Shown here: positions 1 to 9,119 of the stretch, one piece after another
Layout: each line of letters opens with the position of its first letter
Position numbering within the stretch: position 1 is the first letter of the stretch
From: Leptospiraceae bacterium
Lineage (GTDB): Bacteria; Spirochaetota; Leptospiria; Leptospirales; Leptospiraceae
Direction of reading: 5' to 3'
Assembly: GCA_016708435.1 (NCBI GenBank)
Contig: JADJFV010000020.1
Location: 1-39,445 of the forward strand
DNA length: 39,445 nt
The notes under the pieces: generated by a model
Databases searched by the model: none
What the model saw: only the letters and a program-made list of their open reading frames with translations
Told to the model about the DNA's origin: nothing
Made by a program: the position numbers and the translations under genes

Positions 1-407
1 CTAACTTCCCATTACTCTCATTTTCCTTTGCGATATATTGGAACCGGGCTGCTGCAAACCGGCTGAAAGGCGTCAGGTTCATCCCTGTCTTTACTTTAGG
101 ACTTGCGGGTTCCTTTACTATCATAGTCAGTGAGGCCGAGCCTGTCCAACTCAATTCTGAATTGCTAGCCTCATCCTGCATCTTGGAACTGGAACCCGGA
201 GTAACGATAACGCATACAGGATTACCCGTCCTTTGAAATGAGACTTCATAATTCCCATTCGAGTCCGTCAAACCGGAACCCACAGAAGAGGTAGTATTGC
301 ACGATCCATCCTTATTGATCGGGTAGACGTTAACAACACCCCCCTTAATCACACCCTTCATGGCTTTCCCGGATATCGTTGCCATATTTAATTTACGGCG
401 GTATTGG
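1..407 (-). pseudogene. 3' part of an IS-interrupted lipoprotein gene (runs off the window)
   Basis: On the minus strand an open frame runs from about position 385 to the window edge. Its product begins MATISGKAMKGVIKGG and continues with VNVYPI, then GLTDSNGNYEVSF, which looks like a carboxypeptidase-regulatory-like or transthyretin-like beta-sandwich found in many Leptospira lipoproteins. It has no signal peptide of its own, and ATGs further upstream fall inside the insertion sequence that starts at 408. The missing start is on the other side of the element (2841-2969), which encodes a lipoprotein signal peptide in the same orientation. Joining the two halves over the duplicated ATTGG gives continuous sequence, but the 5' frame meets TAA just before MATISG, so one further small indel must be assumed. 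The stretch looks more GC-rich than its neighbours. The C-terminus lies outside the window. Confidence 0.7.
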
Positions 408-452
408 TGTGAATGGAAAATGCAGTACATTGCTCGGAAAACGAAACGGACA
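408..452. repeat. Left terminal inverted repeat of the IS21 element
   Basis: The reverse complement of this segment shares with the right end the order TGTCCGTTTC, then GTTTTCCGA, then ATGT, then TTTCCATTCACA. Such internally repeated ends are typical binding sites for the IS21 transposase. Confidence 0.75.
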
Positions 453-499
453 TTCATTGGAAAAGAAAAGGTAGGAAGATTTTGAAATAGTATTGACCT

Positions 500-1231
500 C
501 CTTATTTAAATTTTGCATTTGTTTAGGCGATAAAATCACTGTAAGTTAAATATTTTCGCATGGTGTAAAAGTCTATCAAGTAAAAGCTGCGGTCATTGTC
601 GTGTCCATGGGTTACTTGATTTTCGAATGACTTGTTTGAGGTGAGTATAGAAGTTTTTCATAGACTTCTGAGATGGGATTAAAGAAGAGATTTGCTTCTT
701 TTTTTATCAATGGGGGTGTATCAGGACTTATCAATGATAAGATTTGCTTTCATAATTTTTTTAATTCTATGTTCTGCTTGCTTTTGAATGGAAGAAACTT
801 TGAATAGGTGCATAAGACTCGTTACCCGCTCCAAAGCAGACATTGTTATCCTTTGTTACAGGCAACAGATCCAAATGCGATACCGATGTAAGTTTTTCCA
901 ATTCCAGGAGGGCCGATATAAAGAATATTTTGTTTTCTCAAGCCATCCACAATCTAAAAGATTGTTAATCACTATCTTAAGAAATTCCTTTTATTCGATT
1001 GAATTCAAAAGTTTCAAATTGTTTTCTCAATCGGAAAGTGAGCTGCTGTAAATTTCGACGCAGTCTTTTTTTTGTTCTGTCTTTACTTCCGACTCCAAAA
1101 GCGATAGCCCAGAAATGTAAGGAAGGAACTTTTTTTAGATTCTGCTTCTTGAATAATTTATCCAAGTTTTCTCTCATTCCATTTAATCCTAAAGCAGTTG
1201 TGATTTCATTAACTTCTTTATTTATTTTCAT
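500..1231 (-). pseudogene. istB: istB-like AAA+ ATPase of the IS21 element, frameshifted
   Basis: IstB is the AAA+ helper ATPase of IS21 transposition. The reading starts at ATG 1231, about 6 nt after AGGAGAGG, with MKINKEVNEITTALGLNGM and continues to FETFEFNRIKGIS, which matches the N-terminal part of IstB. The frame then breaks. In another frame codons 891-914 encode a Walker A motif GPPGIGKT within NILYIGPPGIGKTYIGIAFG. Further pieces recognisable across several frames are RIKKIMKANLIIIDKS (Walker B region), TPIDKKEANLFF and LLDRLLHHAKIFNL (549-593), the last being a characteristic IstB C-terminal block. The total span of about 244 codons equals a full IstB. Plus-strand open frames in this area are shadows. 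Confidence 0.8.
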
Positions 1232-1382
1232 GCCCCTCTCCTAGAATGTGAGGGTATATTCTTGTATTCTCTCAAACTTACATCTATCTTTGCGTTTATT
1301 TTCAAATGACTTAACTTCTTTTTGTTCCTACCTGATCTGCTTTATCTTCATTGAAAAATAATTGTAGGAGTCAAATAGATTC

Positions 1383-2718
1383 TTAAAGGAAAAGTTTTGT
1401 TTTCATTGCAAAGAGCAAGGCTTGCAATAATAAATTTTCATTCGTATCCTTATTGAAATATTTCTTTGCCAATATGCATTGATCTCGCGTATAACGTGGA
1501 AACGTTCTGAAATTCATAAGCACAAATTCTTTCCATAAAGGTAATGCAAACAGTCTGGGAATATCCTCTTTTAAATCAGAGCTTTTACTCTTTCTCTCTA
1601 AAATGTTCTCTTTTAATGACTTTCCCTGTAAATACTGGTTTATTTCGTGTTCGGTAATAATACGTTGTCAAGTGGTAGATGCTTGAAGAATATCTAGAAT
1701 TACCGCTACTTCTACTTTCTGATTCCGGTAGTAGGAACTGAATACAAGAATTTTGATAAGAAATAAAACTCTGCTGACTTACAATTCTTTCATCCTTAAC
1801 AATCAATTAATCTTAAAAATAGAATTTCCGGTGGATGTCAAAACTTTCTTTCTTCAGTAATGACATCGGCTGAATTAAGCCCGTTGCTGCGGAGATACTT
1901 CCATTTGCTCTTCGGTCTAACCATAATAATCCGCTCTTACATAATTCTTCTATCTCCGAATAATCTCGAATATCCAGAAAATTGTGCTTCACTTAGCCAA
2001 CTAAATTCTCGACCTTCCCTTTTGATTCTGGATCTGCTTTCCGACATACATACATCTTCAAATTCATTTCTTCTGAAATGAGAAAAATTCTTTATATAGA
2101 ATGTCTCCATGATTTTCAGATGCAACTAACGCAGCATCTTGATCGATTACTAACTCTTCTGGTTGACCTCCAAAGTATTCAAAACAATTAATTAGATGAT
2201 CGATTATATCTTTTCCACGAAATGGTCTGTCTTGAAATGAAACATATTTATACCTACTTGCGGATAATAGTGTGGCAAATATATATACTTTTAAACCTGA
2301 TTTAAATTTGTATTGACCAAAATCCATCTGTATCTGTTTTCCAAACGGTAAAGGTGCAACTTTTCCATACATCCTTATTGTCTCGGAAATTTTTAATTCG
2401 CCATTCTGAATTAATGAATTGATGTAATTTCCGTAACGTTCGATCGGTAAATGCCAATTTACCAACAATCTCTTCAGGTAATCGTATACCAGTCATGTTG
2501 AGGCGCTTAAATCCGTTATTGCGGTATATCTCTATTATCTTCTCTTTATATTCACTCCGAATTCGCTTCCGACTTCTAGATTCCATTTCATAGGCAATAT
2601 ATTCCTCTGGGCTCATCTGGACGTAATTCGAGACCGTCTTTCGATTTATTCCCAATTCTGGGGCAATTGCCTCCATTGAAAATCCCCTGCATTCGTGATT
2701 CTGAATCTTACTAAACAT
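1383..2718 (-). pseudogene. istA: istA-like DDE transposase of the IS21 element, frameshifted
   Basis: Fragments in different minus-strand frames line up as one IstA protein. The first (about 2302-2718) has a helix-turn-helix-like part, SMEAIAPELGINRKTVSNYV. The second (2064-2468) has the start of the catalytic core, KQIQMDFGQYK and then EELVIDQDAALV, supplying two Asp residues. The third (about 1830-2080) reads ESKGKVENLVG, supplying the Glu, followed by an in-frame stop and VKHNFLDIRDYSEIEEL. The C-terminal part includes RIVSQQSFISYQN and PRLFALPLWKEFVLMNF, ending near 1383. At least three frameshifts or stops make it inactive. istB follows about 150 bp downstream in the same direction. Confidence 0.8.
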
Positions 2719-2791
2719 CTGTATTTAACCATTTCATTCTAATTACTTCTAGAAATAATTTGGTCTATCTACCATTCTGCCTCCAAAAACA

Positions 2792-2840
2792 TGTCCGTTT
2801 CTGTTTTCCGACCTATGTCCGTTTCTACTTTCCATTCACA
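2792..2840. repeat. Right terminal inverted repeat of the IS21 element
   Basis: The segment contains two copies of ATGTCCGTTTC (from 2791 and from about 2815) and ends TTTCCATTCACA at 2840, mirroring 408-452. ATTGG at 2841-2845 is the second copy of the target duplication. Confidence 0.75.
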
Positions 2841-2969
2841 ATTGGCAATACTGGCCTTATTCACCAGATTGACATAGCGATTTAGAAGAGCCAGACTTTC
2901 CCTCATGTTTTCCTTGACCCGACTGCAATTGACCAACATAAAAAGAAACAAGATGAGAATTGTTTTCAT
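2841..2969 (-). pseudogene. 5' part of the IS-interrupted lipoprotein gene
   Basis: ATG at 2969 lies 7 nt after a good Shine-Dalgarno AGGAG. It opens a reading frame MKTILILFLFMLVNC, a short lipoprotein signal peptide with cysteine at residue 15, followed by SRVKENMRESLALLNRYVN and LVNKASIAN, where the IS21 element begins. Removing the element and one ATTGG joins this to 1-407. The joined frame reads on as TAVN and then a stop, 2 nt before the MATISG frame, so the gene also carries a small frameshift or had one before insertion. The remaining codons after IAN in the present frame are IS sequence. Confidence 0.7.
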
Positions 2970-3573
2970 TATAATTCTCCTATTTTTAACAATAGTATTT
3001 CTTTCTAGAAATTTATTTTCGTCACGAGGATCAATAAAAAAAAATATACCAAATGACAAAAGTAATTTCCCACAAGAATTCTATAGAACTCACATTTGGT
3101 ATACACCACAAACGAACGCGGAGAGCACTAGGAAGTGTTTAGACCGAACGCATTTTTTCGAATCAGAAAAGTGGACTTTCGTCTCTTTCATAAAAAGGTG
3201 TTATGAACTAAGCGGGGTAAAATCTTACTTGCAGATAATAGAATTATGCCACCAAACATATGTCATGCAAGTGAGAAAAATTTTTTATTCCCTATGCAGA
3301 GGATGTAGAAGAAATTGAAACAGAGCTTTCTATGGATTATCTACATGGGCTAAATCGTTTAGTCACAAAGATTCCCGAAAGGTTTACTAGTTTGAAATTT
3401 AAAAAAATATATTTTAAATTAAGCAAATCGAAAGATAGCGGTTAAGGTATATAGACTTTCCGTGTTCCGCTGGAAAGTCTGGCAATGATATATTCACCGC
3501 CTAAATTTGTGTAAAATACAGATTTACATTTTGACCTATAATGAAACGATAGTCGACAGGTCTAGATTCTCAA
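2970..3573. other. Intergenic region with no convincing gene
   Basis: This divergent intergenic stretch lies between the broken lipoprotein gene and the large histidine kinase. A plus-strand open frame starting at 2905 runs antisense to the lipoprotein signal peptide, contains part of a dispersed repeat (3173-3223) and has no family resemblance, so I do not call it. Around 3290-3444 another plus frame reads YAEDVEEIETELSMDYLHG and then LNRLVTKIPERF to a stop. It looks protein-like but has no start and could be a relic of an unidentified gene. Confidence 0.5.
3173..3223. repeat. Partial copy of the 135-bp dispersed repeat
   Basis: GGACTTTCGTCTCTTTCATA and the following bases up to GGGGTAAAAT closely match the distal third of the longer repeats at 7865-7999 and 9239-9375, with only a few substitutions. 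The copy is truncated at its left side. Confidence 0.7.
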
Positions 3574-6500
3574 ATGCAATTGCGATCCCTTTCTTATATT
3601 TTATCGATAGATTTTGGCATCCTATTGTTGAATGCCTTACTGTTTTTTGCTATATCACCTATTTTATCGACTGAAAATATTCAAACAGAAATACCGATTG
3701 TATTCCAAAATGAATCAGATTTACTTTCAGTAGGTTCCAAAACTTTTTTTTTAGAAGATCAATCTGGAATATTAACAATCGAAGATATTTTAAAACCGGA
3801 AAATCAGAATAAATTTCAGTTAAATGAGGAAAAAATATTTGTTCGTAAACCAACCGATAGTTCCTTTTGGATACAATTAAATATTAAAAACAATACAGAA
3901 AAGGATATCTGGATTGAATTAGGTAGCACATATTTATGGTATATAGATTATTACACCGAAGAAAACGGCAAATACAAATTAACCACAGAGACAGGCTCTC
4001 TTCGTTCGGAAGAGAACAAAGCTTATCCGAGTAATTTATTTCTATTGCCCCTAGGTAATGATACAAAAGAGCAGACAGTATATATTCGTTTTCACACTTT
4101 AAGACCTATTGAAATTCCAATACAAATTGGGACTTTAGCCTTACTTCTAAAATCCAAAAACAAAACAGATTATTTCATTGCAGGATTTGTAGGCTTAATG
4201 CTTGCCATGCTTATTTATAATTTCTTTTTACTTTTAGCAACGAGAGATACTTTTTATTTTTGGTATATTTGTTATGGAATATCTTCGTTATCCGCAACTC
4301 TCTTCGTAAACAATCATCCGGAAATATTTTCCATTTTTGGAAAAACAATTTTAAATACTATCCATAGACATCCTTTTATAATGATTAACACTCCATTTGT
4401 GTTTATTGGCATATTTACAATTAACTTTTTAAAATTAAAAAATTATAAAGCTTTATATTATATCTTCTTAGTTACCATTCTTTTTTATTTGTTCGTTTTT
4501 CCAGTGATTGATTTTTTTGAAATTATCTCCCATAATTTCTTAGTACGCATCTGTCAGCCAACAACGGTTTTGTGTATGCTCATGCTACTCGCAACCAGTT
4601 TATATATCTGGTTAATAAAAAAAGATAAGAATGCTCGTTTCTATTTCAATGGGTGGTTTTGGGTTACAATTGGAATCCTGTGTTATTTTTTCACAGTCAA
4701 TGGATTTATAGAATACAATTTCATTACACGCAGTTCTACTCTCTTCGGTGTTGGAATTGAATCTTTAATGTTCTCCCTCGCACTCGCAGACAGAATTAAT
4801 AGTATGCGCCTGATGCAAGAAAATATTCAGTCAGAAAATATTCAACTTATTTCAAATCAAAACCAAATTCTAGAAAGCGCAGTAAAGAAGCGGACATTCG
4901 AACTTAGCCGCACTACAGAATTACTTGAAATATCAAACGAGGTAGCCCAGATTGGAACTTGGGAAATTGATTTAGTAAATGATATTGGATATTGGTCAAA
5001 AATCACAAGAGAAATTCATGAAGTGGATTACGAGCGTCAGCCGGACTTAGAAGAAAGCCTTTTATTTTACAAAGAAGGAGAAAGTCGAAATAAAATCATT
5101 CAAGCAGTAAAGCAAATAATGACCGACGGAACTCCCTTTAATTTAGATTTACAAATTATAACAGGCAGAGGAAATGAAAAATGGGTCAATGCGATTGGTC
5201 ACGCAGAAAAGGAAAATGGTAAATGCATTCGTATCTTTGGAACCTTTCAAGATATTTCCAAACAAAAACAAATCGAAGAAGAACTAGCCAACGCAAACTC
5301 TTTTCATATCAGCATCCTTGATTCCCTTTCAGAGCATATAGCAGTTATAGATTCCAGTGGTATAATTATAGCGGTTAACGCAGCCTGGAAAAAATTTGCA
5401 TCCGAAAATGGAAGTGGTGAAAAAGATTTTATAGCAACTAACTATTTAAATATTTGCAAAAATGCCTCTTATTATCCGAACGGAGAAGAAGCGGGAGATG
5501 TAACAAAGGGAATCCTCGCAGTATTAAAAGGAGAAATTCCAGAGTTTACTATTGAATATCCGTGCCACTCCCCTACAAAGTATCGCTGGTTTTTAATGTA
5601 CGCATGTCCCATAGACTTTCCACAAAAAGGTGCAGTGATTTCTCATTTTAATATAACGGATAGAAAGTTAACAGAAATTGCTTTGCAATCCAAGGAAGAT
5701 CTTTTAAAGACAATCAGTGATAATTTACCCGATGGCGCTTTATATCAATTAAAGCATTCTAAAGATGGATCATTTCATTTTCCTTATATAAGTGCCGGTA
5801 TAGAGCGATTACTTGGTGTTAGCCCTAAAGACGTATTAGATGATGCAAAGAATCTATTTAGCCTTACTCATCGAGAAGATTTAGAACGTATATTTATTGC
5901 CCAAAGAGAATCAGAAAAGTATCTAACTCCGTTTGAGCAAATTCATAGACAATATACAGCAACAAGAGAATTAAAATGGCTATTATTGCGCTCAATGCCT
6001 AGAAGAATGGAAGATGGATCGACAGTCTGGGATGGAGTAGTCTTTGACATCACAGAGATAAAGAAAACGAGAGAAGAATTAAAAATTGCAAAAGAACAGG
6101 CAGAAGCGGCTAATCGTGCTAAGTCGGAATTTCTAGCAAATATGAGTCACGAGATTAGAACTCCCCTGAACGGAATCATTGGATTTACAGAGCTATTGAT
6201 TAAATCAAAATTAGATGAAAGCCAGGCACTGTATATGAATACAGTGAGCAAATCAGCTTTTCTACTTTTAGATCTTATCAATGATATACTGGATTTTTCA
6301 AAAATTGAAGCGGGAAAATTAGAACTAAATGTAGAAATGTTTAACTTAACCGAGCTGATTTCTCATTCTCTAGACATTGTAAAAATTCAAATCAAAAATA
6401 AACCAATCGAGATAGTTGCAAATCTACCAACAGATAAAAAAATATTTGTAATGGGAGATGAGATCCGCTTACGGCAAATACTGATTAACCTTTTAGGGAA

Positions 6501-7647
6501 TGCAATCAAATTTACTGAAAAAGGTAGAATTGAAATGAATCTTGAAATTCTCGAACTAAATTCAGAGAAGGAAAATTCTATTCTTCGCTTCTCAGTAATA
6601 GATACCGGGATTGGAATTTCAAAGGAAAATCTAGAAAAGATATTTGAAGCATTTTCACAGGAAGATTCCACGATCACTCGGAAATATGGCGGAACGGGTC
6701 TCGGACTTAGTATTTCAAATAAACTCCTAGGACTAATGAATTCTAAATTAGAATTGGATAGTGAAGTGGGCAAAGGTAGTAAATTTCATTTTACACTTAA
6801 AACAAAGCTGGAAGTTAAAGACTTAGAAGAAAAGGAAAATCCAAACACAATTCCATTTTCTAACAAGGAACAAGATACTAAAAAGAAAGATTTTTACGAC
6901 AATTCAAATTTTACAGTTTTAATTGCAGAAGACAATGAAGTAAATACTCTTTTAACAAAGATTCTCGTGAAGAGATTTTTTCCTTCTGCTAGAATTATAG
7001 AAGCGGTTAATGGCAAACAAGTGGTAGAGAAATTTATTTCAGAAAAGCCAAACCTGATTCTAATGGATATCCAGATGCCAGAAATGAACGGATATGAAGC
7101 AGCAAAAGAAATTAGAAAATTAGAAGAAAAATCTTCTACTCCAATCATTGCCCTTAGTGCAGGAACTAGCAAGGAAGATTTAATAGAATGTTTAAATTGT
7201 GGAATGAATGACTTTATCAGCAAACCAATATTACCCGCAGACTTTGAAGTAATTCTTACTAAATGGCTTCCTAAAATTCAATTGCAAGAAGTAAAATTGG
7301 ATACCAAATTAGAAAACCAAAACTCATTAGAGCATTTTAATAAAGAAAAATTAAAAGCAAGACTCGGTGTAGAAAATAATGAAATATTAGATCAAATCCT
7401 TTTATTGGCTAAGAAGAATTTACCCGAAAGTCTACATGAATTAAAAACGGCAATTAACTCCCAAAGCTTTGAAGCGGTAAAAAAAATTGCCCATAAAATA
7501 AAAGGCTCTGCTCTAAGCTTATCTTTTGAAAACCTCGGTGCCATCGCCTTAAATATGGAAAAGCTCTCAAGCTTTGACTTGCCCAAAATCAATCGCCTAC
7601 AAACCGAAATGGAAGAAGAACTAAATTATTTATTTTCAATAATTTAA
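3574..7647 (+). CDS. Hybrid sensor histidine kinase (7TMR-DISM, PAS x3, HisKA, HATPase, REC, HPt)
   Basis: A 1357-residue membrane-bound hybrid sensor kinase. Domains in order: an N-terminal hydrophobic signal/TM (about 10-35); a 7TMR-DISM extracellular beta-rich domain (about 60-190); seven membrane helices (about 200-405); a coiled coil; three PAS domains (about 450-565, 572-700, 705-835); HisKA with phospho-acceptor His859 in SHEIRTPLNG; HATPase_c with N box near 971, VIDTGIGIS and GGTGLGLSIS; a receiver domain with Asp1165 in LMDIQMPEMNG; and an HPt domain with His1307 in AHKIKGSA. All phosphorelay residues are present, so a full His-Asp-His relay is likely. The final response regulator is not adjacent. 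The start at 3574 has only a weak upstream purine stretch. It appears to be an orphan transcription unit between accessory regions, and the ligand is unknown. Confidence 0.95.
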   Translation: MQLRSLSYILSIDFGILLLNALLFFAISPILSTENIQTEIPIVFQNESDLLSVGSKTFFLEDQSGILTIEDILKPENQNKFQLNEEKIFVRKPTDSSFWIQLNIKNNTEKDIWIELGSTYLWYIDYYTEENGKYKLTTETGSLRSEENKAYPSNLFLLPLGNDTKEQTVYIRFHTLRPIEIPIQIGTLALLLKSKNKTDYFIAGFVGLMLAMLIYNFFLLLATRDTFYFWYICYGISSLSATLFVNNHPEIFSIFGKTILNTIHRHPFIMINTPFVFIGIFTINFLKLKNYKALYYIFLVTILFYLFVFPVIDFFEIISHNFLVRICQPTTVLCMLMLLATSLYIWLIKKDKNARFYFNGWFWVTIGILCYFFTVNGFIEYNFITRSSTLFGVGIESLMFSLALADRINSMRLMQENIQSENIQLISNQNQILESAVKKRTFELSRTTELLEISNEVAQIGTWEIDLVNDIGYWSKITREIHEVDYERQPDLEESLLFYKEGESRNKIIQAVKQIMTDGTPFNLDLQIITGRGNEKWVNAIGHAEKENGKCIRIFGTFQDISKQKQIEEELANANSFHISILDSLSEHIAVIDSSGIIIAVNAAWKKFASENGSGEKDFIATNYLNICKNASYYPNGEEAGDVTKGILAVLKGEIPEFTIEYPCHSPTKYRWFLMYACPIDFPQKGAVISHFNITDRKLTEIALQSKEDLLKTISDNLPDGALYQLKHSKDGSFHFPYISAGIERLLGVSPKDVLDDAKNLFSLTHREDLERIFIAQRESEKYLTPFEQIHRQYTATRELKWLLLRSMPRRMEDGSTVWDGVVFDITEIKKTREELKIAKEQAEAANRAKSEFLANMSHEIRTPLNGIIGFTELLIKSKLDESQALYMNTVSKSAFLLLDLINDILDFSKIEAGKLELNVEMFNLTELISHSLDIVKIQIKNKPIEIVANLPTDKKIFVMGDEIRLRQILINLLGNAIKFTEKGRIEMNLEILELNSEKENSILRFSVIDTGIGISKENLEKIFEAFSQEDSTITRKYGGTGLGLSISNKLLGLMNSKLELDSEVGKGSKFHFTLKTKLEVKDLEEKENPNTIPFSNKEQDTKKKDFYDNSNFTVLIAEDNEVNTLLTKILVKRFFPSARIIEAVNGKQVVEKFISEKPNLILMDIQMPEMNGYEAAKEIRKLEEKSSTPIIALSAGTSKEDLIECLNCGMNDFISKPILPADFEVILTKWLPKIQLQEVKLDTKLENQNSLEHFNKEKLKARLGVENNEILDQILLLAKKNLPESLHELKTAINSQSFEAVKKIAHKIKGSALSLSFENLGAIALNMEKLSSFDLPKINRLQTEMEEELNYLFSII

Positions 7648-8024
7648 AGTTTTTCCGTCTCTTTGTATAATGGATAATTCTACAAAGATACTTTCAAGGA
7701 TACTAGAAAGATACTCAGAGAATGAGCTTCGGTAAGTTTAAGAGCCTAAGGTTGATAGTCTCTTTGGAGTATCATTGATCTAAAGAGCAAGAGGGACCGA
7801 ACACCGACCACCATACCCTTGTGCTCTTTGTGAAAACCTTGTGTCCTTTGTGGTTAAAAAAGATTTTCTTTCTAGTAATCTGCATCCAACTTCTCCCATA
7901 ATTCTATCTCCTTCTATCCCACAAAACTAAAGGCTTAAAGCAAAATCGGACTTTCGTCTCTTTCATAATAAGGTTATGAACTAAACGGGGTAAAATTTTT
8001 CTAATAATTCTTGCCTGCTCATAA
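7648..8024. other. Intergenic region with a dispersed repeat, no gene
   Basis: After the kinase stop there is no clear terminator. Positions 7818-7856 contain two similar phrases (TTGTGCTCTTTGTG and TTGTGTCCTTTGTGG), a type of low-complexity intergenic repeat. The second half is the direct repeat 7865-7999. No coding sequence is supported. Confidence 0.6.
7865..7999. repeat. 135-bp direct repeat, copy 1
   Basis: It starts TTTCTTTCTAGTAATC and ends GGGGTAAAATTTT. It is nearly identical to 9239-9375 (137 bp), differing by one substitution and a 2-base indel (AAGGTTATG against AAGGTGTTATG). The two copies bracket the methylase relic and the toxin-antitoxin pair. No open frame is conserved in it. 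Confidence 0.9.
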
Positions 8025-8397
8025 TTATCTTCCTCTCAAGTCATAGGGTATTTGTTTAAAAATAATATTCAAGTCTTTTAATTTGTCTTTTCCTAAAAGA
8101 CAGCTTTCGCCATAGATTACTTTTTTGCCTTCAAACGTAGGCAATAATTGTAAAACTTTAGAAGTCAATACATTTCCATTCTGTGGTTTCTTATCTCCCA
8201 AAATTCCATTGTATAATAGATAGTATGCGGCGTTGTTAAATGTTCCGATTTGTATGGAACGGTCGTGGTCACTGAGCCTGTCGAATGTGCGACCGTTCCC
8301 TACGGAATCGTCCACAGACAATTCCTCTTTCTTCTCCAATATTCTATTTTCCTTTTCTTAGGTCGGCTTCTTTCGTAAGCCAGTGTAATGTGGGCAT
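8025..8397 (-). pseudogene. Internally deleted DNA methyltransferase gene
   Basis: The minus strand from ATG 8397 reads MPTLHWLTKEADLRK, which resembles the first residues of adenine-specific or type III-like site-specific DNA methylases. After a stop, the frame from about 8339 onward ends in KVIYGESCLLGKDKLKDL and then NIIFKQIPYDLRGR, which resembles the C-terminal end of the same kind of enzyme. The whole catalytic core (AdoMet motif and DPPY/NPPY) is missing, so about 100 codons remain of a protein that should have several hundred. Part of the middle is a palindromic repeat (8256-8299). The family assignment rests on remembered end motifs and is moderate; the internal deletion is inferred. 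No endonuclease gene is next to it. Confidence 0.45.
8256..8299. repeat. Palindromic repeat (hairpin) inside the methylase relic
   Basis: The arms GGAACGGTCG (8256-8265) and CGACCGTTCC (8290-8299) are perfectly complementary around a 24-nt loop containing CACTGAGCCTGTCGAA, a phrase typical of a widespread bacterial interspersed palindrome. It is translated within the relic frame as filler, so it was probably inserted there. Confidence 0.75.
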
Positions 8398-8438
8398 GAA
8401 TTTATTTTTTCGATCTATCTCTTTTTAGCAAGCATTTC

Positions 8439-8861
8439 TTAGTTGATTCCGGCTACTGCAAAGCCCATTGCGATTGCGGCAGTGGATAACTGACTGTCAT
8501 GTGTTAGAATAGTAATATCTAACTTTTTATTTTCTTCTCTTAGGATTAAAGCAGAAGATAAATGAATTGCGTCTAACGTTCCTATTATGGTAGGAAATGG
8601 CTCTGCGGATTTTTGTTTGATGCTTTCTGTTATTTCGATCACAAAAACTGTTTTATAAAATTCTGAGAATGTATTATATAGACTTGCATATTCGGTATCG
8701 TCTATTTCTTTTTCTAGACGCAAACGATTTAAAACACGATTGACTTCAATATTGAGAAGTTCACTTGTGAAACAAGAATCCCATTTTTGAAATTCAGAAT
8801 AAGCTTTAGGGCTATTGAGGAGCCAACGTAAAAGAACAGATGTATCTAAATAAACAGTCAA
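8439..8861 (-). CDS. PIN-domain toxin, VapC type
   Basis: A 140-residue PIN-domain ribonuclease, the toxin of a type II toxin-antitoxin pair. Acidic catalytic residues are seen at Asp6 (YLDTSVLLRWL), Glu39 (LLNIEVNRVL), Asp97 (GTLDAIHLSSA) and Asp122 (LTHDSQLSTAA), the usual PIN quartet, and the length is normal. Its ATG overlaps the antitoxin stop as ATGA (8858-8861), indicating translational coupling. VapC proteins cleave RNA, often the initiator tRNA; the exact target here is unknown. The gene appears intact, unlike its neighbours on both sides. Confidence 0.9.
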   Translation of the reverse strand: MTVYLDTSVLLRWLLNSPKAYSEFQKWDSCFTSELLNIEVNRVLNRLRLEKEIDDTEYASLYNTFSEFYKTVFVIEITESIKQKSAEPFPTIIGTLDAIHLSSALILREENKKLDITILTHDSQLSTAAIAMGFAVAGIN

Positions 8862-9112
8862 AATCTATTTCCTCTTCTGTCTTGTAGTAAATATTCAACA
8901 GCGTCTAATTTCACTTTGCCCTTGAAGGTATTACTAATCTTCTTTGTTTTAATAAGAGGGGAGCGAATGACTAAACGCTGTTTTTCTGAATAGGGGATAA
9001 GTTCTACAATTGGATGCTCTCTATCCATCACTACATAACGTATTCCATTCACTACTTCTTTTAAAGTAGCACTCAAATGTGTTTTTAGATTTGAAATCGA
9101 AATAGTTTCCAT
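8858..9112 (-). CDS. Phd/YefM-type antitoxin of the VapC pair
   Basis: An 84-residue antitoxin starting METISISNLKTHLSATLKEV, a Phd/YefM-like N-terminal DNA-binding fold, followed by a basic and flexible C-terminal part (KKISNTFKGKVKLDAVEYLL) expected to bind the toxin. I chose ATG 9112 rather than the upstream ATG 9130. The latter lies in a probable promoter/operator and has no ribosome binding site, whereas AAGGA precedes 9112 closely. The gene overlaps vapC by 4 bases. It probably represses its own promoter through the inverted repeat at 9124-9140. Confidence 0.85.
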   Translation of the reverse strand: METISISNLKTHLSATLKEVVNGIRYVVMDREHPIVELIPYSEKQRLVIRSPLIKTKKISNTFKGKVKLDAVEYLLQDRRGNRF

Positions 9113-9119
9113 AGTCCTT

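Larger units (their letters stand above)
408..2840 (-). mobile_element. Degenerate IS21-family insertion sequence, 2433 bp, with 5-bp target duplication
   Basis: The element encodes remnants of istA (1383-2718) and istB (500-1231) in the usual order on the minus strand. The left end starts TGTGAATGGAAA at 408 and the right end finishes TTTCCATTCACA at 2840, an inverted pair. ATTGG occurs immediately outside both ends (403-407 and 2841-2845), which I read as the target-site duplication. The 2.4 kb length, the TG...CA ends, the multiple sub-terminal repeats and the two-gene layout fit IS21. Both genes carry frameshifts and stops, so the copy is dead. It split a lipoprotein gene. Confidence 0.85.

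Noticed and set aside
788..1244. Plus-strand open frames of 81-87 codons
   Set aside because: They are antisense to the istB relic, whose minus-strand translation gives a Walker A motif and IstB blocks.
2905..3318. Plus-strand 137-codon open frame with a hydrophobic start
   Set aside because: Its first part is antisense to a lipoprotein leader with a good ribosome binding site, and its later part is a dispersed non-coding repeat.
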